Part shown: positions 41,921 to 51,849 of the stretch, in pieces
Position numbering within the stretch: position 1 is the stretch's first letter
Layout of the letters: each line of letters opens with the position of its first letter
NCBI GenBank assembly: GCA_022822005.1
Contig: JAJECO010000018.1
Location: 1-64,000 of the forward strand
DNA: 64,000 nucleotides
DNA from: Candidatus Poribacteria bacterium
GTDB taxonomy: Bacteria > Poribacteria > WGA-4E > PCPOR2b
Direction: 5' to 3'
Translations under genes and position numbers: made by a program
Notes under the pieces: model-generated
Database searches by the model: none
Told to the model about the DNA's origin: nothing
What the model saw: the letters and a program-made list of their open reading frames with translations, nothing else

Positions 41921-44359
41921 TTATTCACCTTTACGAATCACGAGCCGATAGTGCTGACCGACCTTCTTGGTGTCAGTAATTTCATGTCCGTCGTTCGTGA
42001 GGCTCTTGGGAACGTTTTCAATCGGTTCACCATCGTCAATCGTAATTTCGAGCAGCTGACCAACGTTCATCGTCTCCAAGCGGATTTTGGCTTGCACGTA
42101 ATTAAACGGACACGCCACACCTTTGAGGTCAAGACTGTCAACGATCTCCTCGACCACCTCGGCTTTCGGCGGTGCCTTGGGGATACGCGCCGGTCTGGCT
42201 TCCCGTTTCTGAGTAGCTGATTCCTCCTCCTGCCGAATGCGCATCCGTCCGTAGACGTTATGTGCTTCCTCGACAAAGAGGGTTGCTTCCTCAACACGGC
42301 GGTGAGTGAGTTCCCTATCAAAGGTGCTGGCATCCTCCTCAGTCGCCTTGAATATATGCGCGCCAAATCCGGGGAAGACGATTCCCGGTTCAAAGAAGCG
42401 ACTACGGAACTCCCTAACTGTCGTCTCATTGTCAATATGTTGCTGCCCCTCGGTCGTCAGCAGCGCGTCTGCGGCTTTGATCATCGCTTCATAAGCGTGT
42501 TCAGCAGAATTCACATATTGATCGCGCTCCAGATCGATTCCTGCCTCATAGATGAGTCGATCCGCCTCTTCAAGTATGAACGAGACCAATTCTACCAATG
42601 CCCCCGCACACTCGCCAACGCCCGTCTTGAGTTGGAATTCCTTCGTATCGCCGGTGTCGATATAGTAACTGGGGTCTTCCTCGAAACTCGGAATCTTATC
42701 ATACTCACGAAGGATCGCCTTGATCTCGACCTTGCCGAGTCTTGCAATATAGTCGGTGAAAGACTCATCTTCATGCCGTTCATCAAGGTACTTTCCGGTC
42801 AGATGCTCGATGAATTGCGGGATGTTCCTTCCGTGGATCTTTCCGGCAGCAAGCCCATAAGCGCTTGCATTCTCAACAGCGTGACCGCCCAACAGAACCT
42901 GATAATACGGGGCGATATGTTTCCCCATACGTCGTGATGAGCCAAAGAACCCGATGTTTGCGATGTGGTGTTGACCACACGAATTGGGGCAACCGCTGAT
43001 CTTGATTCGCAGGTCTTGGATCTCTTCGTTCACACCGGTTTCGATGAAGTAATTCCGCAAGTAAGCTGCTAATCCACGAGAAGATGAGATACCCAGTTTG
43101 CAAGAATCAGTGCCAGGGCACGCTGTGATATCAACTGTGCTTTCAGCACCCGATGCTCCTAAACCGATCGCCTGCAAATCCTGATAAAGGGCTGGTAGAT
43201 CGCTCATGCTAACCCAGCGCAGAACAAGATTCTGCTCGACGGTGGTGCGAATAGTGTCCTTGACATACTTGCGTGAAATATCTGCCAATGCACGTGTCTG
43301 ATCTGCGGTGATGTCTCCGAGCGGCAGCGTGATACTGACGACCGCGTATCCGGGCTGTCGTTGGGGACGCACGTTTGTGGCATGCCACTCATCAAAACCC
43401 TCCGGGTTTGATGCACCGTTCAGCTGCGTCGGCGGTTTAAGCGGTGTTTCATCAAAGGCATCGAGGTTATCAAGATGAGCTGTCCAAGCTGGGTCATGAC
43501 GCAGTTGTTCGCGTTCCTCCAACACGAGACGACGAAATTCTTCGATACCAAGATTTGAGACTACAAATTTCATCCGCGCCTTGTTGCGATTCTTCCGCTC
43601 TCCAAGGCGGGTGAACACTCTCGAAATTGCCTGCGAGATTGGCAGTAATTCCTCTTCAGGCACAAACTCGTCAAAGACTTTTGCCTGATGTGGAACAGCA
43701 CCAAGACCGCCACCTACCAGTAATTTAAACCCGCGTTTCGGCTGTCCATCAACTTCCTTAATCGCTGCGACTGCGCCGATATCGTGCATGTATCCTAAGC
43801 CACAAGCGTGTTCGTGACACCCAGAAAACGCGATCTTGAACTTGCGTCCGAAGTCTTGTGCATCTTGGTGACCCAATAGGAAGGCGGACAACGCCTTAGA
43901 GTGGGGTGTCACATCAAAAGGTTCATCGTTACATACCCCTGACAGCGGGCAGGCGGTGACATTCCGAACCACATTGCCGCACGCTTCCTTGGTAGTTATG
44001 CCAACCGACGCCAGCCGTCGCATTAGCTCCGGCGTATTGTTGATATCGACGTAGTGATACTGCACGTCTTGGCGAGTCGTGATGTGAATGATGTTATCCG
44101 AAAATTCTTCGGCAACATCAGCGAGCATTTCCAGTTGTTGTGCATTTAAGCCACCGAACGGAATTTTTACGCGAATCATCTGTGATCCTTCATCGCGCTG
44201 TCCGTAGACGCCGTGACGCAGTCTAAATTCGAGGAAGATCTCCTCTGGCATCTGACCCGCTTGGACACGCCCGAGCTGCATTTCATAAATTTCAATTGCG
44301 CGGGCCTCCTCCGAATCTATTGCATCAGCGTTAAAAGGTGCTAAACTTTCTGTCGCCAT
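41921..44359 (-). CDS. siroheme sulfite/nitrite reductase fused to a TusA-like domain
   Basis: Cytoplasmic six-electron reductase of sulfite or nitrite. Residues 1-560 form the duplicated ferredoxin-like and siroheme domains. The coupled [4Fe-4S]-siroheme cysteines are Cys414, Cys420, Cys457 and Cys461 (CX5C and CX3C). Residues about 600-720 form a helical region (EEADRLIYEAGIDLERDQYV) resembling HEPN-type helices. Residues 740-812 form a TusA/SirA-like sulfur-carrier domain with Cys750 in LKGVACPFNYVQAK. The fusion suggests that sulfide or sulfane sulfur is passed to the carrier domain. Electron donor and choice of sulfite against nitrite are unresolved. It is monocistronic with a terminator. 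Confidence 0.88.
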   Translation of the reverse strand: MATESLAPFNADAIDSEEARAIEIYEMQLGRVQAGQMPEEIFLEFRLRHGVYGQRDEGSQMIRVKIPFGGLNAQQLEMLADVAEEFSDNIIHITTRQDVQYHYVDINNTPELMRRLASVGITTKEACGNVVRNVTACPLSGVCNDEPFDVTPHSKALSAFLLGHQDAQDFGRKFKIAFSGCHEHACGLGYMHDIGAVAAIKEVDGQPKRGFKLLVGGGLGAVPHQAKVFDEFVPEEELLPISQAISRVFTRLGERKNRNKARMKFVVSNLGIEEFRRLVLEEREQLRHDPAWTAHLDNLDAFDETPLKPPTQLNGASNPEGFDEWHATNVRPQRQPGYAVVSITLPLGDITADQTRALADISRKYVKDTIRTTVEQNLVLRWVSMSDLPALYQDLQAIGLGASGAESTVDITACPGTDSCKLGISSSRGLAAYLRNYFIETGVNEEIQDLRIKISGCPNSCGQHHIANIGFFGSSRRMGKHIAPYYQVLLGGHAVENASAYGLAAGKIHGRNIPQFIEHLTGKYLDERHEDESFTDYIARLGKVEIKAILREYDKIPSFEEDPSYYIDTGDTKEFQLKTGVGECAGALVELVSFILEEADRLIYEAGIDLERDQYVNSAEHAYEAMIKAADALLTTEGQQHIDNETTVREFRSRFFEPGIVFPGFGAHIFKATEEDASTFDRELTHRRVEEATLFVEEAHNVYGRMRIRQEEESATQKREARPARIPKAPPKAEVVEEIVDSLDLKGVACPFNYVQAKIRLETMNVGQLLEITIDDGEPIENVPKSLTNDGHEITDTKKVGQHYRLVIRKGE

Positions 44360-44730
44360 TATTGGCTCCTTCCAAATTAGAGTTGAAGGGTTAGTACAAT
44401 CAACGTTGCTCCCGATGGGGTTCGATATTTCAATCTATTGCGCGGTTATCAATGCGAGTACTTTGGTAGGTTGCTACAGCTCATATTGCGATGGTCCAAT
44501 AGGACACATTTTCTGCTCATTCTTAGGTCTGAGGCATAAAGACACTGATTGGTGCGCTTTTTCTTGCAAAGTTATAGATTTATATTATAACAAAAAAGAA
44601 AACATACATCAAGTGCTTATGCTTATGTTCGACAAGAAATTTAGGGTTCAATTGAGATAGTGATGCCTGGTTCCTTCCATAGTATGTATGATTATATCTT
44701 ACTTTTATGACTTTGACAAAGAAATTTGCC

Positions 44731-44765
44731 TGCCTCTGACTATTTGAGGCGATCCCTCAGAGGCA
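44731..44765 (+). promoter_or_regulatory. inverted repeat immediately upstream of promoter
   Basis: TGCCTCTGA (44731-44739) and TCAGAGGCA (44757-44765) are perfect 9-bp inverted arms, ending six bases before the -35 box at 44772. It could be an activator or repressor site, or a weak hairpin. The 370 bases upstream of it, back to the reductase gene, hold nothing recognisable. Confidence 0.45.
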
Positions 44766-44771
44766 CGCTGT

Positions 44772-44800
44772 TTGACAGGGACTTAGACATAAAGTATAAT
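44772..44800 (+). promoter_or_regulatory. perfect consensus promoter upstream of OmpR-type regulator
   Basis: TTGACA at 44772-44777 and TATAAT at 44795-44800, exactly 17 bp apart. Initiation is expected near 44807, over 300 nt before the regulator's ATG, so it drives either a long leader or a separate small RNA. Confidence 0.88.
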
Positions 44801-44806
44801 AATTCC

Positions 44807-45122
44807 AACCGGGGCGTGGAGATAATTGGCGTCGCGCAATTAGGTGTGATATTGGGGCGCTGTAGAATCAATCGGTGACGCATTTTAACTGCCTAACTCC
44901 CCGTCTAATTAAGAAAAGTTAGCCAGCATAAGATGTCTAAATTCGCCCTCTACTGTGCGTCTGTTATGGAAAAATTTAGTGTAGAGCTTGGCGCTGGGCA
45001 GATCCTCTTACTATAAACCGCAGCATGCGAATCTTAAATGGGACTGAGTTCGCCAAAGTGTGCTTCCCGCCTCAACACGGGATACTTTGAATCTATAGAC
45101 TATGCTACGGCAGGTAACCTTA
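44807..45122 (+). ncRNA. possible small RNA or structured leader
   Basis: About 316 nt between a perfect promoter and the OmpR-type regulator gene contain no credible open frame. CTAACT and AGTTAG arms at about 44893-44922 form a hairpin, and GGGG near 44811 could pair with CCCC near 44900. No known RNA family is recognised. Transcription past this point into the regulator is possible because no obvious terminator is seen. Confidence 0.35.
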
Positions 45123-45821
45123 ATGAAAAGTTTTAAAATCCTCGTTGTTGATGATGAGATGGATATCGTTGATTTCATTGGTGAATACTTAGCAGCCGAG
45201 GGATATGACGTCATCAAAGCTTACGACGGGATTGAAGCACTCGATAAAGTGCGACAAGCTCACCCTGATTTAGTTGTCCTTGATATAATGCTGCCGGAAA
45301 TGGATGGGTTTGAAGTCTGTAAACAGATACGAGCAGAATCTGCTATTCCGATTTTGATGCTCACAGCAAAAGACAGGGATGTGGATAAAATCGTTGGTCT
45401 AGAGATAGGCGCAGACGATTATATACCCAAGCCGTTCAATCCCCGTGAGTTGATAGCACGAGTCAAAGCAATCTTACGTAGATCTTATCGCCAAGACTAT
45501 CAAACCCGTAACCAGTCGCCGACATTGAAATACAGAGGTCTCTCGATTGATACAGAACGGCGCAGCGCAACCATCGGAAACCGGGTGCTGGAACTTACGA
45601 TGAAGGAGTTTGATCTCTTGGCATTCCTGATGCGAAGCCCCGGTCGCGTTTATTCGCGCGACCATCTGCTTGACTTTGTGTGGGGCAAAGATAGCTTCGT
45701 TGGTGCTCGTACCGTTGATGTACACGTCCGACGACTGCGGGAGCAAATTGAGACAGATGCAGGCCATCCGCAGTACATCAAAACTGTCTGGGGAGTTGGT
45801 TATAAATTTTCCGATGAGTAA
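45123..45821 (+). CDS. OmpR/PhoB family response regulator
   Basis: Two-domain transcription regulator, 232 residues. The receiver has DDE at 10-12, phospho-acceptor Asp54 in VVLDIMLPEMDG, and Lys in YIPKPFNPRELIARV. The winged-helix domain runs from about residue 135 (LTMKEFDLLAFLMRSPGRVYSR) to YIKTVWGVGYKF. The ATG at 45123 (MKSFKILVVDDE) is preferred over 45102 because the receiver begins there. No histidine kinase gene adjoins it. It is followed directly by an outer-membrane protein gene that may overlap its stop, suggesting co-transcription. Confidence 0.92.
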   Translation: MKSFKILVVDDEMDIVDFIGEYLAAEGYDVIKAYDGIEALDKVRQAHPDLVVLDIMLPEMDGFEVCKQIRAESAIPILMLTAKDRDVDKIVGLEIGADDYIPKPFNPRELIARVKAILRRSYRQDYQTRNQSPTLKYRGLSIDTERRSATIGNRVLELTMKEFDLLAFLMRSPGRVYSRDHLLDFVWGKDSFVGARTVDVHVRRLREQIETDAGHPQYIKTVWGVGYKFSDE

Positions 45822-45900
45822 TTTTTCGGCTGGAAAGAGGCATGAAACCAGAGGCAGGGGCTGGTTGTTCCGCTCTTTTGGGGGGGTGAATCACCCTATA

Positions 45901-46923
45901 ATGCCTCTTTCCCACCCCAACGTCCTAACCTTCCGTTCCCTGCTCCTCCCATTTGATTCTATTTTTGCTCTTGTTCGGTCGCTACTTTTTCTGCTGCTGG
46001 CTGGGGTTAGTGTCGCACAATTCCCCGTGCCGGCGTATGCAGCTTTTGAAGATGGGTTTATCGGCGCACGCGCTTTCGCGATGGGTGGGGCGTATGCCGC
46101 CATTGGGAATGAATCAGATGGGCTGTTAGTTAACCCCGCATCAATTGCGAACCTCCGGCACAATCCAGAGTCGAGTCAATCTGCACAACAAGTCTCGGCA
46201 ACGACAGCGAGATTACATGTCGGACTGAGCGATGACACCTCGATTACACAGAACTTGGTAAGCTATGCCTATTCCCAACCAACCCGTGGCGCCATAGGTT
46301 TCCTGTGGAAACGGCTGGATGCCGCAAATTTATATTCAGAGGATTACCTCCTCATTGGGTTAAGCAGAAGCTACGATTTAGGAACGGAAAACAAACGCCG
46401 CATCTCCTTCGGGAGCGCGGTTAAGCTGTTAAGTTGGGACACAGCTCCTACAATCGGGGCAGACGGCTTGGTTGTAGAAGACCTACGAGGGCGCAGTCGG
46501 TTAGCTCTGGATATTGGCATGATCTTTCGCCCATCGCCAAATATTCCAATTGCTCTCTCCATTCAGAATCTTAACACACCTAATATTGCTTCCCGTGACT
46601 CATTTTCCCGAGAAAGTCTTGCACGTCAGGTAATGCTTGGAATTGGTATTATTACTAGCAACTCCACATGGGGAATGGATCTCGTTTTCAGAGAGAGTGA
46701 GGTCAATGTCAAAGTTGGCATCGAGTCTCAGTTCTACGAAGATAGTTTGACACTCCGCGGCGGATTTCGATTGGAAAATTTAGCATGGGGGACAAACTTG
46801 ACGCTCGGTGGCGGTTATCGTCCATTCAGAAGCTTGCGAATTGACTATGGGTTCCTTTTCCCTATTGGCGGGATACGTGACACATCGGGTAGCCACCGAT
46901 TTAGCGTTGTCTACGATTTTTGA
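45901..46923 (+). CDS. outer-membrane protein, PorV/UPF0164-like
   Basis: Predicted outer-membrane beta-barrel of 340 residues with a signal peptide ending near PVPAYA (about residue 34). After it comes the family pattern GARAFAMGGAYAAIGNESDG followed by LLVNPASIANL, like PorV/UPF0164 proteins of FCB bacteria. Later beta-rich strands end SHRFSVVYDF with a terminal aromatic as in barrels. The start is uncertain: ATG 45901 has GGGGGGTGA upstream, while ATG 45814 overlaps the regulator stop and would add 29 residues. PorV is a type IX secretion component in Bacteroidetes; that function here is speculation, though a PorX-like regulator is also in the window. Confidence 0.75.
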   Translation: MPLSHPNVLTFRSLLLPFDSIFALVRSLLFLLLAGVSVAQFPVPAYAAFEDGFIGARAFAMGGAYAAIGNESDGLLVNPASIANLRHNPESSQSAQQVSATTARLHVGLSDDTSITQNLVSYAYSQPTRGAIGFLWKRLDAANLYSEDYLLIGLSRSYDLGTENKRRISFGSAVKLLSWDTAPTIGADGLVVEDLRGRSRLALDIGMIFRPSPNIPIALSIQNLNTPNIASRDSFSRESLARQVMLGIGIITSNSTWGMDLVFRESEVNVKVGIESQFYEDSLTLRGGFRLENLAWGTNLTLGGGYRPFRSLRIDYGFLFPIGGIRDTSGSHRFSVVYDF

Positions 46924-47005
46924 AGAGATACTATTGAATGGTACTTATGACACGTCTATAAAGTCAAAGGCTTCTCTTTGTGACTCTTCCAGTCTCAATC
47001 ATCTC

Positions 47006-47034
47006 TTGACCAGAAAACCGAGTCATGATAATAT
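47006..47034 (+). promoter_or_regulatory. promoter of recJ
   Basis: TTGACC at 47006-47011 and TAATAT at 47029-47034 with a 17-bp spacer. It lies 81 bases before the recJ start. Confidence 0.7.
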
Positions 47035-47114
47035 AGCGAATGTGTGTTGGCAACAGTTAGGTCAATGAAACTTAGAGCGCAAGGCACTCAACCGGGAGGT
47101 GGATTGTATCTGGC

Positions 47115-49694
47115 ATGAAAGAAGGTCAACAAAAAATCTGGGAATCTACGATACCTGACATTGAGAAAAGTTCTCGGTTGGCGGTAAGGCTTGGGATTTC
47201 ACCGTTGATGGCACATCTTCTCGTCAATCGGGGAATTGAAACGGAAGATGCCGCGTATGCGTATTTGTATCCAACACCCGATCAGCTGCATTCGCCGTTT
47301 CTACTACACGGGATGGAGCAGGTGGTTGAACGTATCCGTTTAGCGATGAAGCATGGCGAACAGATCTGGATCTTTGGCGACTATGATGCAGATGGCACGA
47401 CAGCCGCCTCGCTCCTAATTAATACGTTTCAGCACCTTGACTTTCCGGTGAGCCCGTATATCCCCGATCGCTTTGGGGAGGGGTATGGTCTCAATAAGAA
47501 AGCTATCAAGACCTTAAAGAGAAGTGGCTGCGATTTACTGATTACCGTTGATTGTGGCATCACGTCGATTGCTGAAGTTGAGTATGCTAACAACCTTGGT
47601 ATAGACGTAATTATCACTGACCATCATCAACCACGCCCCGACGCACTGCCTCCGGCGACTGGGATCATCACACCTAAAATGCCCGAAAGTGAATATCCCT
47701 TCGATGGACTTGCGGGGGTCGGGTTGGCTTTCAAGTTAGCGCATGCGGTGATGGGCGGTGGCGATCTGGATCCGTTTTTGCGGTCCCAACTGGACCTTGT
47801 GACACTCGGTACGGTTGTAGACATTGCCCCGCTGACAGGAGAAAACCGAGTCCTTACGAGTCTTGGTTTAGCAGAAATCAATAAACGCGAACGACCGGGA
47901 ATCAAGGCACTCTGTGATGTAGCAAACTATCACGATAACAAACCGATTGTTGGATATACATTATCGTTTGTTTTAGGACCCCGAATCAACGCGGCAGGAC
48001 GGATGAACACCGCGGACCAGGTAGTTAAACTACTGACAGCAGAATCCTATGAGGAAGCAATACCACTTGCTGAGGAACTTGATGCTTCCAATCTGGAGCG
48101 TCGGGAAGTGGAAAACAAAATTCGGGACGAAGCAATCGCTACGATTGAAAAGAATAATGATCATAACCAGAAAAATGGGTTGGTTGTTGCTGATGAGGGG
48201 TGGCATCGGGGAGTTGTTGGAATCGTTGCGTCCCGGATTCTCAATCGTTATTATCGCCCGGTTTTTGTACTGGCAGTTGAAGGAGACGAAGCCCACGGTT
48301 CGGGACGGTGTATTGAGGGGATGAATCTTGCCGACAGCTTAAACGCATGTGACGAGTTGTTGGTGAAACATGGTGGTCACGCGCGGGCGGCGGGACTAAC
48401 AGTCAAAACGGAGAACATCGAGGAATTCGCTCTCCGATTCAACCAATATGCCTGCGAACATCTCACTGATGAAGACCTGATTCCGAAGTTAAAAGTTGAT
48501 CTTGAGGTGCAATCTTCTTATCTGACATTACAAGCTATAGAGGAATTGCAACAACTGGAACCGTTCGGTGAAGACAATGTGCCACCGCGACTTGCGATGC
48601 ACAATCTTCGACTTCAAAAGCCACCCAGCATAATAGGGAAAGAGCAGAACCATCTCAAGCTATTTGTGACGGACGGAGAGCAAACGCTTACGGCACTCGG
48701 CTGGAACATGTCGGATCACTTCACTGCGTTGAAGAATAAAAATATTCGATTGGACTTGGCTTTTGAGCCAGAGATTAACGAATGGAATAATACCCGCAGT
48801 GTCCAACTAAAGATCGAAGATTTACGCATCCACACCCTCGAACGGAACACTGTTGCGGCAATGTTTCCCACCGAGGAAGAAGAAAGTCCCGTAAAATTTA
48901 TTGACCGTAGGAATCTCGAAAGCAAACAGCATTACTTGGCGAATCTCCTCGAACAGCAGGAGAGAACAGTATTATATGTACGCGACGACAGAGCGTTGGA
49001 TCAACTTTTCGAGCTGCTTAGCCCCACGGAAAGGATTGGACGGTGTGAAGCCGATATGTCCGACGCTGATAAGATACAACTCACAGATAAATTGGCGCGT
49101 GGCGAATTACTTGCAATCGCTTCGAGTTGTACATTGACCGATCTGCCTCAAATCCGCCACTTAGTCTTCTGTCATCCAACCCCTCAACACATAACCTTCT
49201 TTGATCGGTGCCAACCTGCGTTCAAAGGGCTTGAGGCGACGTATATCCATCTTATCTATCAACCCAAGGATGTTGAATGGATGGAGGAATGCATCGCTCG
49301 CCAATATCCAAGTGAGCAGGTGCTACGGGAGCTTTACAAATGCCTACATACAATGAACGGCGACAATGAGGGCAGACTCACTCTTGCAAGCGTCCTAGAG
49401 GCTGCACAGACCGATGCTATCCCGGCGGAAGCTGTCACCAATGGCATTTCAATCTTTGAAGAATTGGAACTGCTGAAACAATACCCGCATTCCCCAGAAC
49501 AGGACATCCAACTTTTGCCTTCACCAGCGAAGAAGCGTCAACTCACTGAATCCGACATCTATCTGGACGGGGAACAGATGAAACAAACGAGCCTGCATTT
49601 TTTAGACTTTCAATTGAGGAAGAATATCAAACAGATTTGGGAGAGAGTGTCGTATGAGTGTCAACTATCTGGTGCGCCAAATTCAGGCATATAA
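47115..49694 (+). CDS. recJ: single-stranded-DNA exonuclease RecJ, long form
   Basis: 5'-3' single-strand exonuclease for recombination and repair. The 859-residue protein has the DHH catalytic core: GDYDADGTT with Asp residues 89-93, DHH at 169-171 and later GWHRGVVGIVASRI. The DHHA1 motif GGHARAAG and the OB-like region are also present. It is about 280 residues longer than E. coli RecJ; the extra C-terminal domain (from about 580) resembles the extended RecJ of Firmicutes and others. GGAGGTGG lies 13 bases before the ATG. Its end overlaps relA by 41 bases, so the two are co-transcribed. Confidence 0.94.
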   Translation: MKEGQQKIWESTIPDIEKSSRLAVRLGISPLMAHLLVNRGIETEDAAYAYLYPTPDQLHSPFLLHGMEQVVERIRLAMKHGEQIWIFGDYDADGTTAASLLINTFQHLDFPVSPYIPDRFGEGYGLNKKAIKTLKRSGCDLLITVDCGITSIAEVEYANNLGIDVIITDHHQPRPDALPPATGIITPKMPESEYPFDGLAGVGLAFKLAHAVMGGGDLDPFLRSQLDLVTLGTVVDIAPLTGENRVLTSLGLAEINKRERPGIKALCDVANYHDNKPIVGYTLSFVLGPRINAAGRMNTADQVVKLLTAESYEEAIPLAEELDASNLERREVENKIRDEAIATIEKNNDHNQKNGLVVADEGWHRGVVGIVASRILNRYYRPVFVLAVEGDEAHGSGRCIEGMNLADSLNACDELLVKHGGHARAAGLTVKTENIEEFALRFNQYACEHLTDEDLIPKLKVDLEVQSSYLTLQAIEELQQLEPFGEDNVPPRLAMHNLRLQKPPSIIGKEQNHLKLFVTDGEQTLTALGWNMSDHFTALKNKNIRLDLAFEPEINEWNNTRSVQLKIEDLRIHTLERNTVAAMFPTEEEESPVKFIDRRNLESKQHYLANLLEQQERTVLYVRDDRALDQLFELLSPTERIGRCEADMSDADKIQLTDKLARGELLAIASSCTLTDLPQIRHLVFCHPTPQHITFFDRCQPAFKGLEATYIHLIYQPKDVEWMEECIARQYPSEQVLRELYKCLHTMNGDNEGRLTLASVLEAAQTDAIPAEAVTNGISIFEELELLKQYPHSPEQDIQLLPSPAKKRQLTESDIYLDGEQMKQTSLHFLDFQLRKNIKQIWERVSYECQLSGAPNSGI

Positions 49695-51819
49695 CCCTGA
49701 TGCGGATTGTGATCTGTTGCGAAGAAGCTATGAATATAGCCAAGCTTGTCATCACGGTCAACAGCGGATATCTGGGGATGCGTATTTTACCCACTGTTTT
49801 GAGACAGCCAAGACCTTAGTCGAACTGAAGTTGGATACCGATACGATCTGTGCCGGGCTGTTGCATGATGTGCTAGAAGACACGGCAGCTACCCGTGACG
49901 AGCTTGTCGATCAATTTGGTGAAACCATTACTGAATTGGTTGAGGGTGTGACCAATATCAGTAAGTATAAATTCAAAGGTGGGGTTCAACAGAGGCAAGC
50001 CGAGAACTACTTGCGGCTGCTTCTAGCTACAGCGAAGGACACGCGAGTCATTCTGATTAAGTTAGCCGATAGATTGCATAATATGCAAACGCTCTCCTCG
50101 CTTCCCCCACATAAACAAGAGCGCATTGCCAAGCAAACTTTTGAAGTGTACGCACCACTTGCCCACCGATTGGGCATTGCGCGGATTAAGAGTAGGCTTG
50201 AAGATTTGGCATTCAAGTACCTGCACGCCTCCGAATACAGAGAGGTTGCAGATTTGCTTGCGGCAAAATTGGGTGAACGAGAGGCGTATACAAAGTGGAT
50301 GGTGGATGTCGTACAACAGGAATTGGATCTAATGGGGGTTAAGGCGCGGGTATACGGTCGTCCCAAGCATATCTACAGCATTTATCAGAAGATTCATCAG
50401 CGAGGCGTTCCATTTGATCAGATTCGCGATCTGTTTGGACTTCGTGTCTTGGTCAATAGTGTGGGGGACTGCTATGCAGTGATTGGCATTCTGCATAATA
50501 AGTGGAATCATATCCCTGAACAGTTTAAGGATTTTATCGGTCTTCCTAAGGCGAATGGCTATCGATCTTTACACACGACAATTTTAGATCGTGGGCAGCC
50601 TGTAGAGATTCAGATTCGGACCCACGAAATGCACCAGATTGCTGAATATGGAATCGCTGCTCATTGGCGATACAAGGAAGGGATGCCGTCGGAAACAGAT
50701 AACGAAAGGATTTTTGCGTGGTTCAGAGAGATGCTTGCGGAGATTCAAGAGTTCAAAGATCCGTTCCAGTTTATCCGCTCTATGAAAGGTGAGTTGTTTC
50801 CAGATGAGGTTTTTGTCTTTACGCCCAAGGGGGATCTCCATAGCCTACCAGCAGGCTCTACGCCAATCGACTTCGCGTACAAAATACACACCGACATTGG
50901 ACAGACTTGTGCCGGTGCGGAAGTTAATGGTGCCATAGTCCCCTTCAAATATCGGTTGCAAAATGGGGATAGGATAGAAATCCAGACGCGTCCGAATGGA
51001 CAACCTAGTCGCGACTGGCTGCGATGGGTTAAAACGGCGAGGGCGCGCAATAAAATCCAGTCGTGGCTCAACGAGCAAAATCGTGCGCAGGCGATTGATT
51101 TGGGAAAACGACTACTCGAACTTGAGATGAGGCAGCGCCATCTAAGCCTGAAGAACTATCTCAGATCGGCAGAGCTACGTGACGTTGCGGAAAAACTGGT
51201 TTCAAAAAAGAAAACTCAATTGCCGTTAATTGATGAGCTTTTTCGGCAAATCGGGAATGGTAAAGAGTCAGCAACGCATATTGCCAACCTTTTGAGTCCC
51301 GAGCTACCTCCCGCTGCCGAGAAAAAAGAAAAGGCAACACGACCTCCCCAATCCGCGCCTTCAATCGAACTTGAAGGCATTGATCTCGATCTAGCGCGTA
51401 TTATGAAGTGTTGCCATCCGATACCGGGCGATGAGATCATAGGCTATCTCACGCGGGGGCGCGGGATCTCGGTTCACAGGGCGGACTGCCCTCGAATTAT
51501 TAATGAACCAGAAAGAATTGTTGATATCGACTGGACACCAATTGAGAATCTTACTTATCCTGCACCGATTACTGTTGAGTGTGATAATCGCCCCGGGATG
51601 TTAGCGGAAATTACTACCTTAATTGCCCAGTACAAGGTCAATATCGATAACATCGGTTCTCACAGGGTCAATAAGGAAACGGGGCACGATCAGTTCACTT
51701 TGGAAGTGAATGGAATTGAACAGTTGGAGGCTATCATGGAGTCAATCCGTTACCTGAGAGGAGTGCGAACCGTCTCCCGGATTATATCTCTTGCATCTGA
51801 AAGGCGTCGGAGCAGATGA
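49654..51819 (+). CDS. relA: bifunctional (p)ppGpp synthetase/hydrolase, RelA/SpoT type
   Basis: Stringent-response enzyme, 721 residues. The N-terminal HD hydrolase domain has His71-Asp72 in LLHDVLEDT and KLADRLHNM. The synthetase domain has GLRVLV and GYRSLHTT (302-309). TGS follows (VFVFTPKGDLHSLPAGST), then a zinc-finger-like segment MKCCHPIPGDEIIGY and a C-terminal ACT domain (DNRPGMLAEITTLI). Both catalytic domains look intact, so both synthesis and hydrolysis are expected. The start lies within the last 41 bases of recJ. Confidence 0.95.
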   Translation: MSVNYLVRQIQAYNPDADCDLLRRSYEYSQACHHGQQRISGDAYFTHCFETAKTLVELKLDTDTICAGLLHDVLEDTAATRDELVDQFGETITELVEGVTNISKYKFKGGVQQRQAENYLRLLLATAKDTRVILIKLADRLHNMQTLSSLPPHKQERIAKQTFEVYAPLAHRLGIARIKSRLEDLAFKYLHASEYREVADLLAAKLGEREAYTKWMVDVVQQELDLMGVKARVYGRPKHIYSIYQKIHQRGVPFDQIRDLFGLRVLVNSVGDCYAVIGILHNKWNHIPEQFKDFIGLPKANGYRSLHTTILDRGQPVEIQIRTHEMHQIAEYGIAAHWRYKEGMPSETDNERIFAWFREMLAEIQEFKDPFQFIRSMKGELFPDEVFVFTPKGDLHSLPAGSTPIDFAYKIHTDIGQTCAGAEVNGAIVPFKYRLQNGDRIEIQTRPNGQPSRDWLRWVKTARARNKIQSWLNEQNRAQAIDLGKRLLELEMRQRHLSLKNYLRSAELRDVAEKLVSKKKTQLPLIDELFRQIGNGKESATHIANLLSPELPPAAEKKEKATRPPQSAPSIELEGIDLDLARIMKCCHPIPGDEIIGYLTRGRGISVHRADCPRIINEPERIVDIDWTPIENLTYPAPITVECDNRPGMLAEITTLIAQYKVNIDNIGSHRVNKETGHDQFTLEVNGIEQLEAIMESIRYLRGVRTVSRIISLASERRRSR

Positions 51820-51849
51820 ATGGTCACATACCCATACCGGCTTAGGCAC

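Noticed and set aside
44406-44660. Plus-strand open frame of 84 codons near the sulfite-reductase start
   Set aside because: There is no ribosome-binding site, the composition is odd and Cys-rich, and no family is recognisable.
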